From a virus: a stretch of 42,751 bases of DNA. The number at the start of each line of letters is the position of its first letter. Position 1 is the first letter of the stretch. The stretch is from positions 1 to 42,751 of IMG/VR virus record IMGVR_UViG_3300025168_000178. One strand, 5' to 3'. Shown one piece after another: positions 19,886-26,951 of this stretch. A model generated the notes under the pieces. That model made no database searches. It was not told the DNA's origin and worked only from the letters and a program-made list of their open reading frames with translations. The translations under genes and the position numbers were made by a program.

Positions 19886-21644
19886 AAGAGAAGTACAAGA
19901 GGTAGACGACACAGACTTCACTGCTCCTTGCGATAGTTGTTCTGTTGATATGACTGAAGCTGATGTTGTATCAGACGAAATGGGCAATGATATGTGCCAG
20001 GATTGTTACGACGAAAACTATAGTAATAGTGATTGCTGTGGCTGTGAGTTACATAACGACGAAATAATGCATACTCCTAGTGGAGACGAAGCATATTGTG
20101 AGGATTGCTACCACGACAATATTACATATTGTGAAGGTTGTAGTACCGATTATTGGAACGACGATATGCATTACTCAGAGACTGATGGAGAGTACTATTG
20201 TGAGCAGTGTTATGATGAGTATCATCAATCAAGTAGCTACGAGTGGAACGTCTATAGTAATAGTTTCATAAAAGAAAATAGAGACTTTGCTACTCCTGAT
20301 AAATGTGGATATCGTAGTGATACGTTTAATCTAATTAAGTCTAGACGTTATCAAGGTATAGAGATAGAGACTAATTATGGAGGAGACTGGACTAATAGTT
20401 TTGTCTATGACAAAATTCATAATAAGTTACAAAACTCTAGGTATAGTAATTCAGAAACATCTACTATGTTTAATGTAGTCTACGATGGAAGTGTTAATGG
20501 TGGAGATAATCCTTATGGAGGAGAAGTTGTAGTAAGTCCAAGACGTGGAGACGTGTTGTTTAAAGATATGCTTACTATTACAGAAACTCTTAAATCATCA
20601 GTAGACGCGTACATTAGTAGGAAATGTGGATATCACTTACACATAGACACAAGAGACTATGACTGGCAACACTTCTTAATGTTAGTAATTATGACTAAGA
20701 TGATTGAGCCACATATATATAGTTGGTTGCCTTCTAGTCGTAGAACTAGTAATTGGTGTAAACCAGTATCTCAGTCAATTAACGACTTAAGATATATTTG
20801 CGACAGAGATAGCTTCATAGAATACTATTACGACAATGGACACTTTACTAATGACAAGTATAACGACAAGAGATATCAAGGACTGAACTTACATAGTCAT
20901 TTTCAAGCCAATCAAGGCGTAGAAATTAGATATCACTCGGGAACTTTAAATGCAGATAAAATGTTACATTGGAGTATATTCTGGAGCCAAGTCGTAGATA
21001 AGTGTTACGACTTAGGTACTCAGTTAGCAGACGAAATGCGAGAACGTAATATACACGACTTGTATGATACGTCTCTATTTAAGTCTCTACTTACTAAAAA
21101 CGTAATAAAGTACGAAAAAGACAGAATATCAGACATTAGTGATAGAGTTCAAGTACACGATGGAGCATATACAAATATAAGTCAATACAAAAAAGATAGT
21201 AAGTATCTAAAAGACTTATTAGGTATTAAAAGCGACAAAGTGTATTTGATAGAGCCAATGCTTAGATTTATTAAGCAGAATAGGTACACAAAGGCTACTA
21301 TGACTATTGATAGTCTCTTTGATACGTTTGAAATACCAGTCCTTACACAAGAGTTCTACAAAGAACGTCTGGTGGAGATTATGGACAATCCAAACACTCC
21401 AGCAAGACACATAATAGACTGCTTTAACAATTCAGATTACTTTGTACAATTTGACAAAGATAATATGTCTTTTAAATTAGCAGGTATTATGAGTTCTATG
21501 TTTCCGACTATTGATGATGATGTAGTTAAGTACAATCCATATGGACAGAATAATATGGCATACATCTCAAAAGACAAAGAGCCTTATGATATTGATGGCT
21601 TTGCTTTTAATCCAGTTAGTATAGAAGGAAGTTTAGAAGCTTGA
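19872..21644 (+). CDS. Amidoligase (COOH-NH2 ligase) with N-terminal zinc-cluster domain (590 aa)
   Basis: ATG 19872 (MTEHRREVQEVDD) overlaps the end of the amidotransferase gene. Residues 20-113 hold a run of cysteine pairs (CDSC, CQDC, CGC, CEDC, CEGC, CEQC), a treble-clef or LIM-like multi-zinc domain. Residues 160-380 carry the amidoligase signature related to glutamine-synthetase-fold ATP-dependent ligases: GIEIE (162-166), GGEVVVSPRRG (216-226), CGYHLHID (252-259) and EIRYHSGT (351-358). It probably forms an amide bond on a carboxylate using ammonia or an amine. The last 200 residues are unassigned. The zinc domain may select a protein target. Confidence 0.87.
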   Translation: MTEHRREVQEVDDTDFTAPCDSCSVDMTEADVVSDEMGNDMCQDCYDENYSNSDCCGCELHNDEIMHTPSGDEAYCEDCYHDNITYCEGCSTDYWNDDMHYSETDGEYYCEQCYDEYHQSSSYEWNVYSNSFIKENRDFATPDKCGYRSDTFNLIKSRRYQGIEIETNYGGDWTNSFVYDKIHNKLQNSRYSNSETSTMFNVVYDGSVNGGDNPYGGEVVVSPRRGDVLFKDMLTITETLKSSVDAYISRKCGYHLHIDTRDYDWQHFLMLVIMTKMIEPHIYSWLPSSRRTSNWCKPVSQSINDLRYICDRDSFIEYYYDNGHFTNDKYNDKRYQGLNLHSHFQANQGVEIRYHSGTLNADKMLHWSIFWSQVVDKCYDLGTQLADEMRERNIHDLYDTSLFKSLLTKNVIKYEKDRISDISDRVQVHDGAYTNISQYKKDSKYLKDLLGIKSDKVYLIEPMLRFIKQNRYTKATMTIDSLFDTFEIPVLTQEFYKERLVEIMDNPNTPARHIIDCFNNSDYFVQFDKDNMSFKLAGIMSSMFPTIDDDVVKYNPYGQNNMAYISKDKEPYDIDGFAFNPVSIEGSLEA

Positions 21645-21663
21645 AGTATATATCAAATGACAA

Positions 21664-21697
21664 AGACGCGTCGTTAAAACATAAAGGCGACGCGTTT
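21664..21697 (+). terminator. Hairpin after the amidoligase gene
   Basis: CGCGTCG (21667-21673) pairs with CGACGCG (21688-21694), extended by AAA/TTT across a two-base bulge. Only a short T-run (TTT) follows, so termination strength is unclear. It fills most of the 88-base gap before the next gene. Confidence 0.45.
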
Positions 21698-21732
21698 AAT
21701 ATTAATAATGTAAAACAACGAATGGAGCAAAA

Positions 21733-22038
21733 GTGAAAAAATATAAAATAAGAGTTAGTATACCTATTGAATACGATACGTCGGAGTTAAATAGTTATTT
21801 TGAAGCTACATTAAATGTAGACGCAGATACCTATGAAAACGCAATGACGTTGGGAGTAGAGGAGTTTAATGATAACTACGACATAGACGCAATATATGAT
21901 GAAATATATCAGGACTTAAAGTCTCAGATGTTAGTGTGGTTAGATGGAGATTATGAGTGCGACTTAAGTAATGAGGATTACTATTTTGCAGAGGAACAAA
22001 AACCTAAAGATGGAGGAAATACTAATGATAGAGCATAA
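21733..22038 (+). CDS. Acidic hypothetical protein, GTG start (101 aa)
   Basis: It starts with GTG after GGAGCAAAA. The N-terminal strand MKKYKIRVSIPIEYDTSELN is followed by ATLNVDADTYENAMTLGVEE, a beta-alpha pattern, and a very acidic C-terminal half (LSNEDYYFAEEQKPKDGGNT). An acidic small protein may mimic DNA or bind a host protein, but this is speculation. It overlaps the next gene by 14 bases. Confidence 0.65.
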   Translation: MKKYKIRVSIPIEYDTSELNSYFEATLNVDADTYENAMTLGVEEFNDNYDIDAIYDEIYQDLKSQMLVWLDGDYECDLSNEDYYFAEEQKPKDGGNTNDRA

Positions 22039-22234
22039 TGAAGGAAACATAGTTATAGTAGATACAGACGATTTTATGGTTTGTGGATATTGTGGCATTG
22101 AAGAGGTTTATATGCAAGATTGCGACTGCTCTGAGGAAGTTATAACTTACTTTAACTTTCAAGAGAGAATAGTCCAAGAGACTATGGGCAATAAAGATGA
22201 ATATGATAGAATATTAGATGGAGGTAGATGTTAA
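22025..22234 (+). CDS. Small Cys-rich acidic protein (69 aa)
   Basis: ATG 22025 follows GGAGG. The middle contains CGYCGIEEVYMQDCDC, four closely spaced cysteines in CxxC and CxC arrangement that could bind one zinc. The rest is acidic and helical (FQERIVQETMGNKDEYDRIL). The stop overlaps the next ATG (TAATG at 22234). Function unknown. Confidence 0.65.
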   Translation: MIEHNEGNIVIVDTDDFMVCGYCGIEEVYMQDCDCSEEVITYFNFQERIVQETMGNKDEYDRILDGGRC

Positions 22235-22485
22235 TGAGTAAAGAAGCAATAAGATTACAGACAGAAGTAATAAATGCGACAGCAAAACTGCGTAGGCTAG
22301 GATTTAGAATAGAATGCACATACATACCAGGTGCAGGTTGGGCGTCGGAACTAGTTAATAATAACACTGGAGAACTACACGAACAAGATATTATAGACGC
22401 TCAACAGGAAAAGAATAGAGACTATGCTCTAGACAACACAAGAGGTACTTGGACTTCTGAGCAAAGCAGAAGGAAGGAGAAATAG
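22234..22485 (+). CDS. Small hypothetical protein (83 aa)
   Basis: ATG 22234 (MSKEAIRLQTEVINATAKLR) is preferred because it overlaps the upstream stop and has GGAGG 9 bases upstream; an ATG 6 bases earlier is too close to it. The protein has a helix, a beta segment (GFRIECTYIPGAGWASELVN) and a charged helical tail ending RRKEK. No family recognised. It is in the run of small early genes before the recombination block. Confidence 0.65.
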   Translation: MSKEAIRLQTEVINATAKLRRLGFRIECTYIPGAGWASELVNNNTGELHEQDIIDAQQEKNRDYALDNTRGTWTSEQSRRKEK

Positions 22486-22692
22486 ATGAAAGATAAAAGT
22501 AAAACTTTAGACAAAGGAGCAATCCCTAGGATTACTCAAGAGATATACTATGAGGCTTCTCCAGACGGAAGCCTTACAGTAAATACTCAATTGTGCATAA
22601 AAGAATTTATAGAAAAATTGAATTCTGTTGATGAAAATAATAAGCTTTTTTACAATATTGATAAGGCAATAGAGAAGGAATTTAATAAATAA
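22486..22692 (+). CDS. Small hypothetical protein (68 aa)
   Basis: It starts directly after the previous stop with AGGAGAAATAG in front. The protein begins MKDKSKTLDKGAIPRITQEI, has a short beta part (YYEASPDGSLTVNTQLCIKE) and ends in a charged helix (YNIDKAIEKEFNK). No motif recognised. It is the last gene before an internal promoter. Confidence 0.6.
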   Translation: MKDKSKTLDKGAIPRITQEIYYEASPDGSLTVNTQLCIKEFIEKLNSVDENNKLFYNIDKAIEKEFNK

Positions 22693-22708
22693 AGTTTTGA
22701 AGTTTTGC

Positions 22709-22738
22709 TTGACAAAGGTAGGATTTTATAGCTATATT
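22709..22738 (+). promoter_or_regulatory. Internal promoter before the recombination/replication genes
   Basis: TTGACA (22709-22714), an 18-base spacer and TATATT (22733-22738). The 10-bp palindrome TATAGCTATA (22728-22737) overlaps the -10. The ATG at 22744 is 5 bases past the -10, with no ribosome site, so the message may be leaderless. ATAGCTATATT is shared with the leftward 22-bp motif at 17717-17738. Confidence 0.6.
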
Positions 22739-22743
22739 GCATT

Positions 22744-22929
22744 ATGAAAAATGATAATAAAAAAATACAAACTTCCTTCGTTATGGATAAGAAACTTTGG
22801 TTAAAGTTTAAGTCTAAAACGTTGGCAGAAGGGTATTCCGTAAAAGATAAATTACATACTCTTATTTCAGACTATATAAAAAAGGAGACTAAAAATGCCA
22901 GCAATTGGTTTCGTATATCCAAGTGGTAA
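22744..22929 (+). CDS. Ribbon-helix-helix-like regulator (61 aa)
   Basis: The pattern IQTSFVMDKKLWLKFKSKTL followed by EGYSVKDKLHTLISDYIKKE is strand, helix, turn, helix, as in Arc/CopG-type DNA-binding proteins, and the size fits. Such proteins bind palindromic operators as dimers. A 10-bp palindrome lies in its own promoter, so autoregulation is plausible. The C-terminal end overlaps the start of the nuclease gene by 35 bases. Confidence 0.7.
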   Translation: MKNDNKKIQTSFVMDKKLWLKFKSKTLAEGYSVKDKLHTLISDYIKKETKNASNWFRISKW

Positions 22930-23776
22930 TAAAGTTTCTTTCGACGAGGTAAGAGAAGGTAATGTAGACATACTTGAAATGGGTATGTCGCTACCGACAC
23001 TAATTGAAATGTCTAAGGAAAGAGACCCTAATAGAAAGCCGTCAACGACTGAGCTTTTAGTTGGAACTTGTGAATCTTATCTTAAGAGGACTAAAGAATA
23101 TTATATAAATCCTCAAGATAGAGCATTTTCCTTAGCAGGAACTATGCACCACGCAAAACTAGAGCAACACGAAGACGAAAGACACTTACTAGAACAGAAG
23201 TTAGAGATGTGGAATATAACTGGTATAGCCGACTTGTATGACAAGAAGACTAAGATGTTAATAGACTACAAAAATACAGGCTCTTACAAGTGTGCTCAAT
23301 TATTAGGTATGACATATAGACTAGTGCCTGACCCTTATGGAGCTAAATATAAATCAAGTGGTAAGTGGGGAAAGAAAGGCTCTCCTAAAATGGTAAAACA
23401 ATGGTATCGCGATGAAGGTTTAGCAGACTTTGGAGATTGGGGTTGGCAGTTAAATTGGTATAGATATTTATTAAGTAATGCAGGCTATGAAGTTGATAGT
23501 ATGTATATACAAGTCACACTTAGAGACGCAGGACTTGCAGTCTCTAGAGATAGAGGACTAGATAAAAATATATACTTAATTGAAGTGCCTAAGTATGATG
23601 ATGAGGTTTTAGAGAATAGGTTTTTGACGTCTAGAGATGAGCTAATTAAAGCTATAGAGACTGGAAACTTACCTCAAAAATGCAGTAATGAACAAACGTG
23701 GAATGGAAGAAAATGTCAATCTTATTGTGACGTTAGAGAACTATGTCCATATAATAATGGGAGTATAAATGGGTAA
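22895..23776 (+). CDS. Cas4/RecB-like PD-(D/E)XK nuclease with Fe-S cysteines (293 aa)
   Basis: Likely a DNA exonuclease for recombination. The nuclease core shows H85/H86 in GTMHHAKLE, D113 in ITGIADLYD, and D124 with K126 in LIDYKNTG, then Gln/Tyr in WQLNWYRYLL. Four cysteines (263, 274, 278, 284) at the C-terminus match the iron-sulphur site of Cas4/AddB-type nucleases. It overlaps the annealing protein gene by 8 bases, the classic phage exonuclease-annealase pair. ATG 22895 follows AAAAGGAG. Confidence 0.85.
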   Translation: MPAIGFVYPSGNKVSFDEVREGNVDILEMGMSLPTLIEMSKERDPNRKPSTTELLVGTCESYLKRTKEYYINPQDRAFSLAGTMHHAKLEQHEDERHLLEQKLEMWNITGIADLYDKKTKMLIDYKNTGSYKCAQLLGMTYRLVPDPYGAKYKSSGKWGKKGSPKMVKQWYRDEGLADFGDWGWQLNWYRYLLSNAGYEVDSMYIQVTLRDAGLAVSRDRGLDKNIYLIEVPKYDDEVLENRFLTSRDELIKAIETGNLPQKCSNEQTWNGRKCQSYCDVRELCPYNNGSING

Positions 23777-24395
23777 AATGAGTGAGTTAGACTTACAAAA
23801 ACAGCAGATACAAGAGTTTGGAGACAGCCTTGTCGGAGAAGATGTTTTAAGTAAGAAACACCAACACGTCTCAGAAGAACCTACTCCTCAAGACGTAGTT
23901 AAAAGTAGAAATGGTTTTGACTATGTAGACGAAGGATATATGCGTTGGAGATTAAACCAACACTATCCTATCTGGTCTTGGGAAGTAATAAAGTACGAGA
24001 CACTTGGAGACAAGGCTATAGTAGTACACGGACGTCTAAAGATTATGGACGAAGGTATACCACGTAGTTTTGACTCAGTAGCAGCACATAGAATAGCACA
24101 AGCTAGAAGTGGTTCTGGATATGTAGACTTAGGTAATGACCTAAAAGCAGCAAATTCAGATGCATTTAAAGTTGCAGTGAATAGACTATGTAATGTTGCA
24201 GACGACGTATATAGGAAACAGTATATTGACAAGACTCTAAGTCAAAATCAATATGATAAAATGTTACTTACTATGTCACAGCTAGATGTACAAGAAGCAG
24301 AAAAAGTTGATGTTGCTTTACAGTCTGGCAAGATAAACAAGGACAATTACGACAAAGTGATTGCCAAATTAACAAAGGGAGTTAAAGATGAGTAA
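23769..24395 (+). CDS. Rad52-like single-strand annealing protein (208 aa)
   Basis: Residues about 55-150 contain YMRWRLNQHYPIWSWEVIKY, VVHGRLKIMDEGIPRSFDSV, AAHRIAQARSGSGYVDLGND and LKAANSDAFKVAVNRLCNVA. This pattern, with a conserved KAANSDAFK helix, resembles the Rad52/22-type annealing domain of phage recombinases. It should promote annealing of complementary strands produced by the upstream nuclease. The C-terminal 50 residues are helical and charged. It overlaps the SSB gene by 8 bases. Confidence 0.75.
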   Translation: MGKMSELDLQKQQIQEFGDSLVGEDVLSKKHQHVSEEPTPQDVVKSRNGFDYVDEGYMRWRLNQHYPIWSWEVIKYETLGDKAIVVHGRLKIMDEGIPRSFDSVAAHRIAQARSGSGYVDLGNDLKAANSDAFKVAVNRLCNVADDVYRKQYIDKTLSQNQYDKMLLTMSQLDVQEAEKVDVALQSGKINKDNYDKVIAKLTKGVKDE

Positions 24396-24951
24396 TGTTA
24401 ATGATGTGTTAAACTCAATTGACAATGATGTAGCTTATTATAATCCTTCTGAAGACACCGCAGGAACAAAACAGTTTGTTCCAATTAAAGAAGGTGTTTA
24501 TGAAGCTAGTGTATTTAAGCTAACCATAAAGAAAAATATAGTTGTTAAGAATCAATATCTTAGTGATATATTTGAAGCTATCTATGTTATAGACGGAGAT
24601 AAGCACCCCGACTATAAAGGTAGACAGATTAAATCTAAGGGTTACTTTAGGTTTAAGAATCCAGACAAAGAACAATATCCTAAACTTGAAGACAATCAAG
24701 GAAACAACAAAGGATATATGATATTCACAGAGGCTTGTGGGTTTGAGATGAAGAAAGATGATACAGGTAAATATCTTTTACCTATGATTATGGAGTCTGA
24801 TATCTCTGGCAATCCAGTGACAATCAAAGTCGTTCACGACAAATGGACTGACTCTGAAGGAGAGACTAGAACTACTCCTTTAGCAGTAAGTGTATTTAAA
24901 TCTAATAGAGTTGTTAGTAAACCTATTGCAGAAGACGAATTACCGTTCTAA
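24388..24951 (+). CDS. ssb: Single-stranded DNA-binding protein (187 aa)
   Basis: The protein is beta-rich (YEASVFKLTIKKNIVVKNQY, YKGRQIKSKGYFRFKNPDKE) as expected for an OB-fold, and it ends in EDELPF, the acidic tip with terminal Phe that SSBs use to recruit partners. Position directly after an annealing protein supports the call. It resembles phage SSB-like proteins of the DUF669 sort; exact family uncertain. The stop overlaps the next ATG. Confidence 0.75.
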   Translation: MSNVNDVLNSIDNDVAYYNPSEDTAGTKQFVPIKEGVYEASVFKLTIKKNIVVKNQYLSDIFEAIYVIDGDKHPDYKGRQIKSKGYFRFKNPDKEQYPKLEDNQGNNKGYMIFTEACGFEMKKDDTGKYLLPMIMESDISGNPVTIKVVHDKWTDSEGETRTTPLAVSVFKSNRVVSKPIAEDELPF

Positions 24952-25184
24952 TGCAATATAATATCAAATTAGACGAAGAACAGTTTATGGCTTTGATTGA
25001 AATGATAGAGCAGCACAGGTGTGAAGGAGAAGAAGAACTATGTTCTAGTCTCCGAACATCTGTGAAAGCTCAATTTCAAGAGCAGTTTATGGAAAAAGAG
25101 GAAGAGATTACTTTAGAGGTAGATGATATACTTAAAGCCGCTAAACAAACTCTTGGACCAGCATACTGCGACAACTGCGAATAA
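24951..25184 (+). CDS. Small acidic helical protein with C-terminal CDNC (77 aa)
   Basis: It begins MQYNIKLDEEQFMALIEMIE and is acidic and helical through MEKEEEITLEVDDILKAAKQ. The end is YCDNCE, a lone CxxC. ATG overlaps the ssb stop. No family recognised; it may work with the SSB. Confidence 0.6.
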   Translation: MQYNIKLDEEQFMALIEMIEQHRCEGEEELCSSLRTSVKAQFQEQFMEKEEEITLEVDDILKAAKQTLGPAYCDNCE

Positions 25185-25309
25185 AAGAAATCAAACTATT
25201 CCCTTCCCAATACTACGGCTTAGAAGGAGTCGTGCAGGTATACAATCCTGTTACTAAACCCTTAAAGCAAAGATTAGCGGTTGGTTGGCACGAATCGTTA
25301 CAAAATTAA
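25181..25309 (+). other. Open frame without a normal start, enclosed by an inverted repeat
   Basis: The frame from 25181 (ATA) to TAA 25309 reads like protein: IKEIKLFPSQYYGLEGVVQV then YNPVTKPLKQRLAVGWHESL. There is no ATG; the only usual start is GTG 25232, with GGAG too close. It is in the -1 frame of the upstream gene, which ends at 25184. It could be a frameshift extension, a gene with a rare start, or a remnant. Confidence 0.35.
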
Positions 25310-25324
25310 ATAGGGAAGGGAATA
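25197..25324. repeat. 12-bp perfect inverted repeat (long-range stem)
   Basis: TATTCCCTTCCC (25197-25208) and GGGAAGGGAATA (25313-25324) are exact reverse complements 104 bases apart. They flank most of the start-less frame. The right arm ends 8 bases before AAGGAG of the next gene, so pairing in RNA could affect its translation. Confidence 0.6.
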
Positions 25325-25339
25325 AACATAAGGAGAGTT

Positions 25340-25576
25340 GTGGACATTTCTAAATGGAATTATATTATGAAGTCGTTTCAAGATATGTTAGGATATGACA
25401 AGGGAACGACAGAGGTTTTAATTACGAAAAGATTTTCTAAAATAGGGTTTAAAGATATTGAGTCTCTAGATGAGAGAGAGACTAACTATCTTACATATGT
25501 ATTAAGAAAAAAATATAGGGAGATACTAGATGAACAAAATAGAAAAAAAGATATTGAAGGAGCTAAGGGAGAATAG
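25340..25576 (+). CDS. Small helical hypothetical protein, GTG start (78 aa)
   Basis: GTG 25340 follows AAGGAG by 4 bases. The protein begins MDISKWNYIMKSFQDMLGYD and is helical with TNYLTYVLRKKYREILDEQN near the end. Its last 47 bases overlap the winged-helix gene. No family recognised. Confidence 0.6.
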   Translation: MDISKWNYIMKSFQDMLGYDKGTTEVLITKRFSKIGFKDIESLDERETNYLTYVLRKKYREILDEQNRKKDIEGAKGE

Positions 25577-25736
25577 TAGAGTTCCTAGACAGGACTTTTT
25601 ATTCAAACACTTTATATTTCCTTGGCAGACTAATGAGGCTTTAAGAAGTTTATTTGAAAAAGGCTACATTATATCTTGTATTAGGCTTTCTGGCACTAGT
25701 TATAAGCTTATTAGAGACAAAAATGATGAATTTTAA
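25530..25736 (+). CDS. Winged-helix-like DNA-binding protein (68 aa)
   Basis: The layout fits a minimal winged helix: helix 1 (IEKKILKELRENSRV), helix 2 and turn (RQDFLFKHFIFPWQTNEALR), recognition helix (RSLFEKGY) and a beta wing (IISCIRLSGTSYKLI). It may control the replication genes or mark junction DNA. It overlaps genes on both sides, so expression is coupled. Confidence 0.6.
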   Translation: MNKIEKKILKELRENSRVPRQDFLFKHFIFPWQTNEALRSLFEKGYIISCIRLSGTSYKLIRDKNDEF

Positions 25737-25857
25737 GAATAACAAACGAGCTTACCTTTCTATGGACGTTGCAATAAATAAGCGATACTTATGTCGCAAA
25801 AGTAAATATAATCGCTTAGAGGGGTATTCTCGTAAGCAAAATTTAGGAAAAGTATGA
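25723..25857 (+). CDS. Small basic protein (44 aa)
   Basis: Two ATGs (25723, 25726) start MMNFKNNKRAYLSMDVAINK; the body continues RYLCRKSKYNRLEGYSRKQN and is strongly basic. A longer frame upstream would add a hydrophobic stretch but lies inside the winged-helix gene without a ribosome site. The end overlaps the next gene by ATGA. Possibly nucleic-acid binding. Confidence 0.5.
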   Translation: MMNFKNNKRAYLSMDVAINKRYLCRKSKYNRLEGYSRKQNLGKV

Positions 25858-26267
25858 AAAAAAACGAGACAAAGATAATTAAAGCATTAAGCACATATTT
25901 TAAGGGCGACGAACCAATAGTTTGCTCTAATCAATATCATAGGTTTGACGCGTATAACCAAAACTATATTATTGAGGTTAAATATAGGAACAGACTATAC
26001 AAAGATTTCTTAATAGAGTTTGACAAGTATGCATATAATAGACTATATGCAAAAATTAATGATAAAAAGTTTTTATATGTCGTTGGAGTTGATGACGATA
26101 TATATGTATATAACATAACCAATCTAGATAAGTCTGGATATAAATACAATTGGCATATGAAACAAATGCCTAAACAGACAGAGTTTGACCATAATTGGGA
26201 CATAGATAAATACGTTGGCTACTTAGAGTTGTGGGCAGCAAAGAAAATAGGAGAAGAGAATGGCTAG
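25854..26267 (+). CDS. PD-(D/E)XK nuclease-like protein (137 aa)
   Basis: Residues about 25-45 show HRFDAYNQNYIIEVKYRNRL, that is Asp, a beta turn and ExK, the metal-binding core of this fold. An N-terminal helix with KIIKALSTYFKGDE could supply the upstream Glu. A second beta-alpha unit contains FLYVVGVDDDIYVYNI. It may be an endonuclease or a resolvase relative. It is followed at once by a second small nuclease, overlapping by 8 bases. Confidence 0.65.
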   Translation: MKKNETKIIKALSTYFKGDEPIVCSNQYHRFDAYNQNYIIEVKYRNRLYKDFLIEFDKYAYNRLYAKINDKKFLYVVGVDDDIYVYNITNLDKSGYKYNWHMKQMPKQTEFDHNWDIDKYVGYLELWAAKKIGEENG

Positions 26268-26583
26268 TAAATCAAAAGCTAAAGGAAATAGATTTGAAAA
26301 AGAATGTTGCTCTATTGCAGAAGAATTTGGGTTCACTGCAAAGAGAGCCTGGGGAAGCGACGGACGTAGTATCGGTAAGTCGCCGGAGGTTGATATAGTT
26401 ATTGGATATAAAGTAAAAGACTTTGATATTCAGTGTAAGGTAAGAAATAAAATAGCACAATATATTATACCTCCAGAAGATTGTGATTTTACTGTACTTA
26501 AACAAGACAGAGGAGAAGTTTATGCTTGCATTAGGTACGAATATTTGTTAAATTTAATAAAATTAGTTGAGGAGGAAAAATGA
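26260..26583 (+). CDS. Holliday-junction resolvase-like nuclease (Hjc type, 107 aa)
   Basis: The sequence follows the small archaeal/phage Hjc pattern: KAKGNRFEKECCSIAEEFGF with the helix-1 Glu, then GRSIGKSPEVDIVIGYKVKD with the metal Asp, and FDIQCKVRN in which QCK replaces the usual ExK. Length fits the family. It would cut branched DNA before packaging. The Glu-to-Gln change in ExK is seen in some relatives and does not by itself mean loss of activity. Confidence 0.72.
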   Translation: MASKSKAKGNRFEKECCSIAEEFGFTAKRAWGSDGRSIGKSPEVDIVIGYKVKDFDIQCKVRNKIAQYIIPPEDCDFTVLKQDRGEVYACIRYEYLLNLIKLVEEEK

Positions 26584-26951
26584 GAACATCAGCAGGAGAT
26601 TCATACAGGCACCCAGAGGAGTTTCAAAAAGACAAAGCAAACTTTGAAGCATTGTATTACTATATGAAAAAAATAGAACCATTAGATTATGAAGAGTGGT
26701 TTGATAAGGAAGCTATAGATAAATATATTAAAGGTATTGTTAACCCAGATTATAATAATACATTGTTTGGAGTAGCTAGGAACGAAAAAACATCTACTAC
26801 TAGAATACCTACAAGGTGTGTAAAATGTAAAAGGCCTTGGGCAATAGAGTATATGAGCAATAGTTTTGAAGAAAACTATCTAGACGAAGGTCTGTATGCA
26901 AATATACCAATGGTAAAAGGAGATTGTAAAGAATGTAGGGAGGAAAAATGA
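26580..26951 (+). CDS. Zinc-binding hypothetical protein (123 aa)
   Basis: The first 70 residues are helical (FEALYYYMKKIEPLDYEEWF). The C-terminal half carries RCVKCKRPW (CVKC) and DCKECREEK (CKEC), two CxxC pairs about 36 residues apart that probably bind one zinc. It overlaps the helicase gene by ATGA and the resolvase gene by ATGA. Helicase loading or primase assistance would fit the place, but no evidence in the sequence supports a specific role. Confidence 0.6.
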   Translation: MRTSAGDSYRHPEEFQKDKANFEALYYYMKKIEPLDYEEWFDKEAIDKYIKGIVNPDYNNTLFGVARNEKTSTTRIPTRCVKCKRPWAIEYMSNSFEENYLDEGLYANIPMVKGDCKECREEK

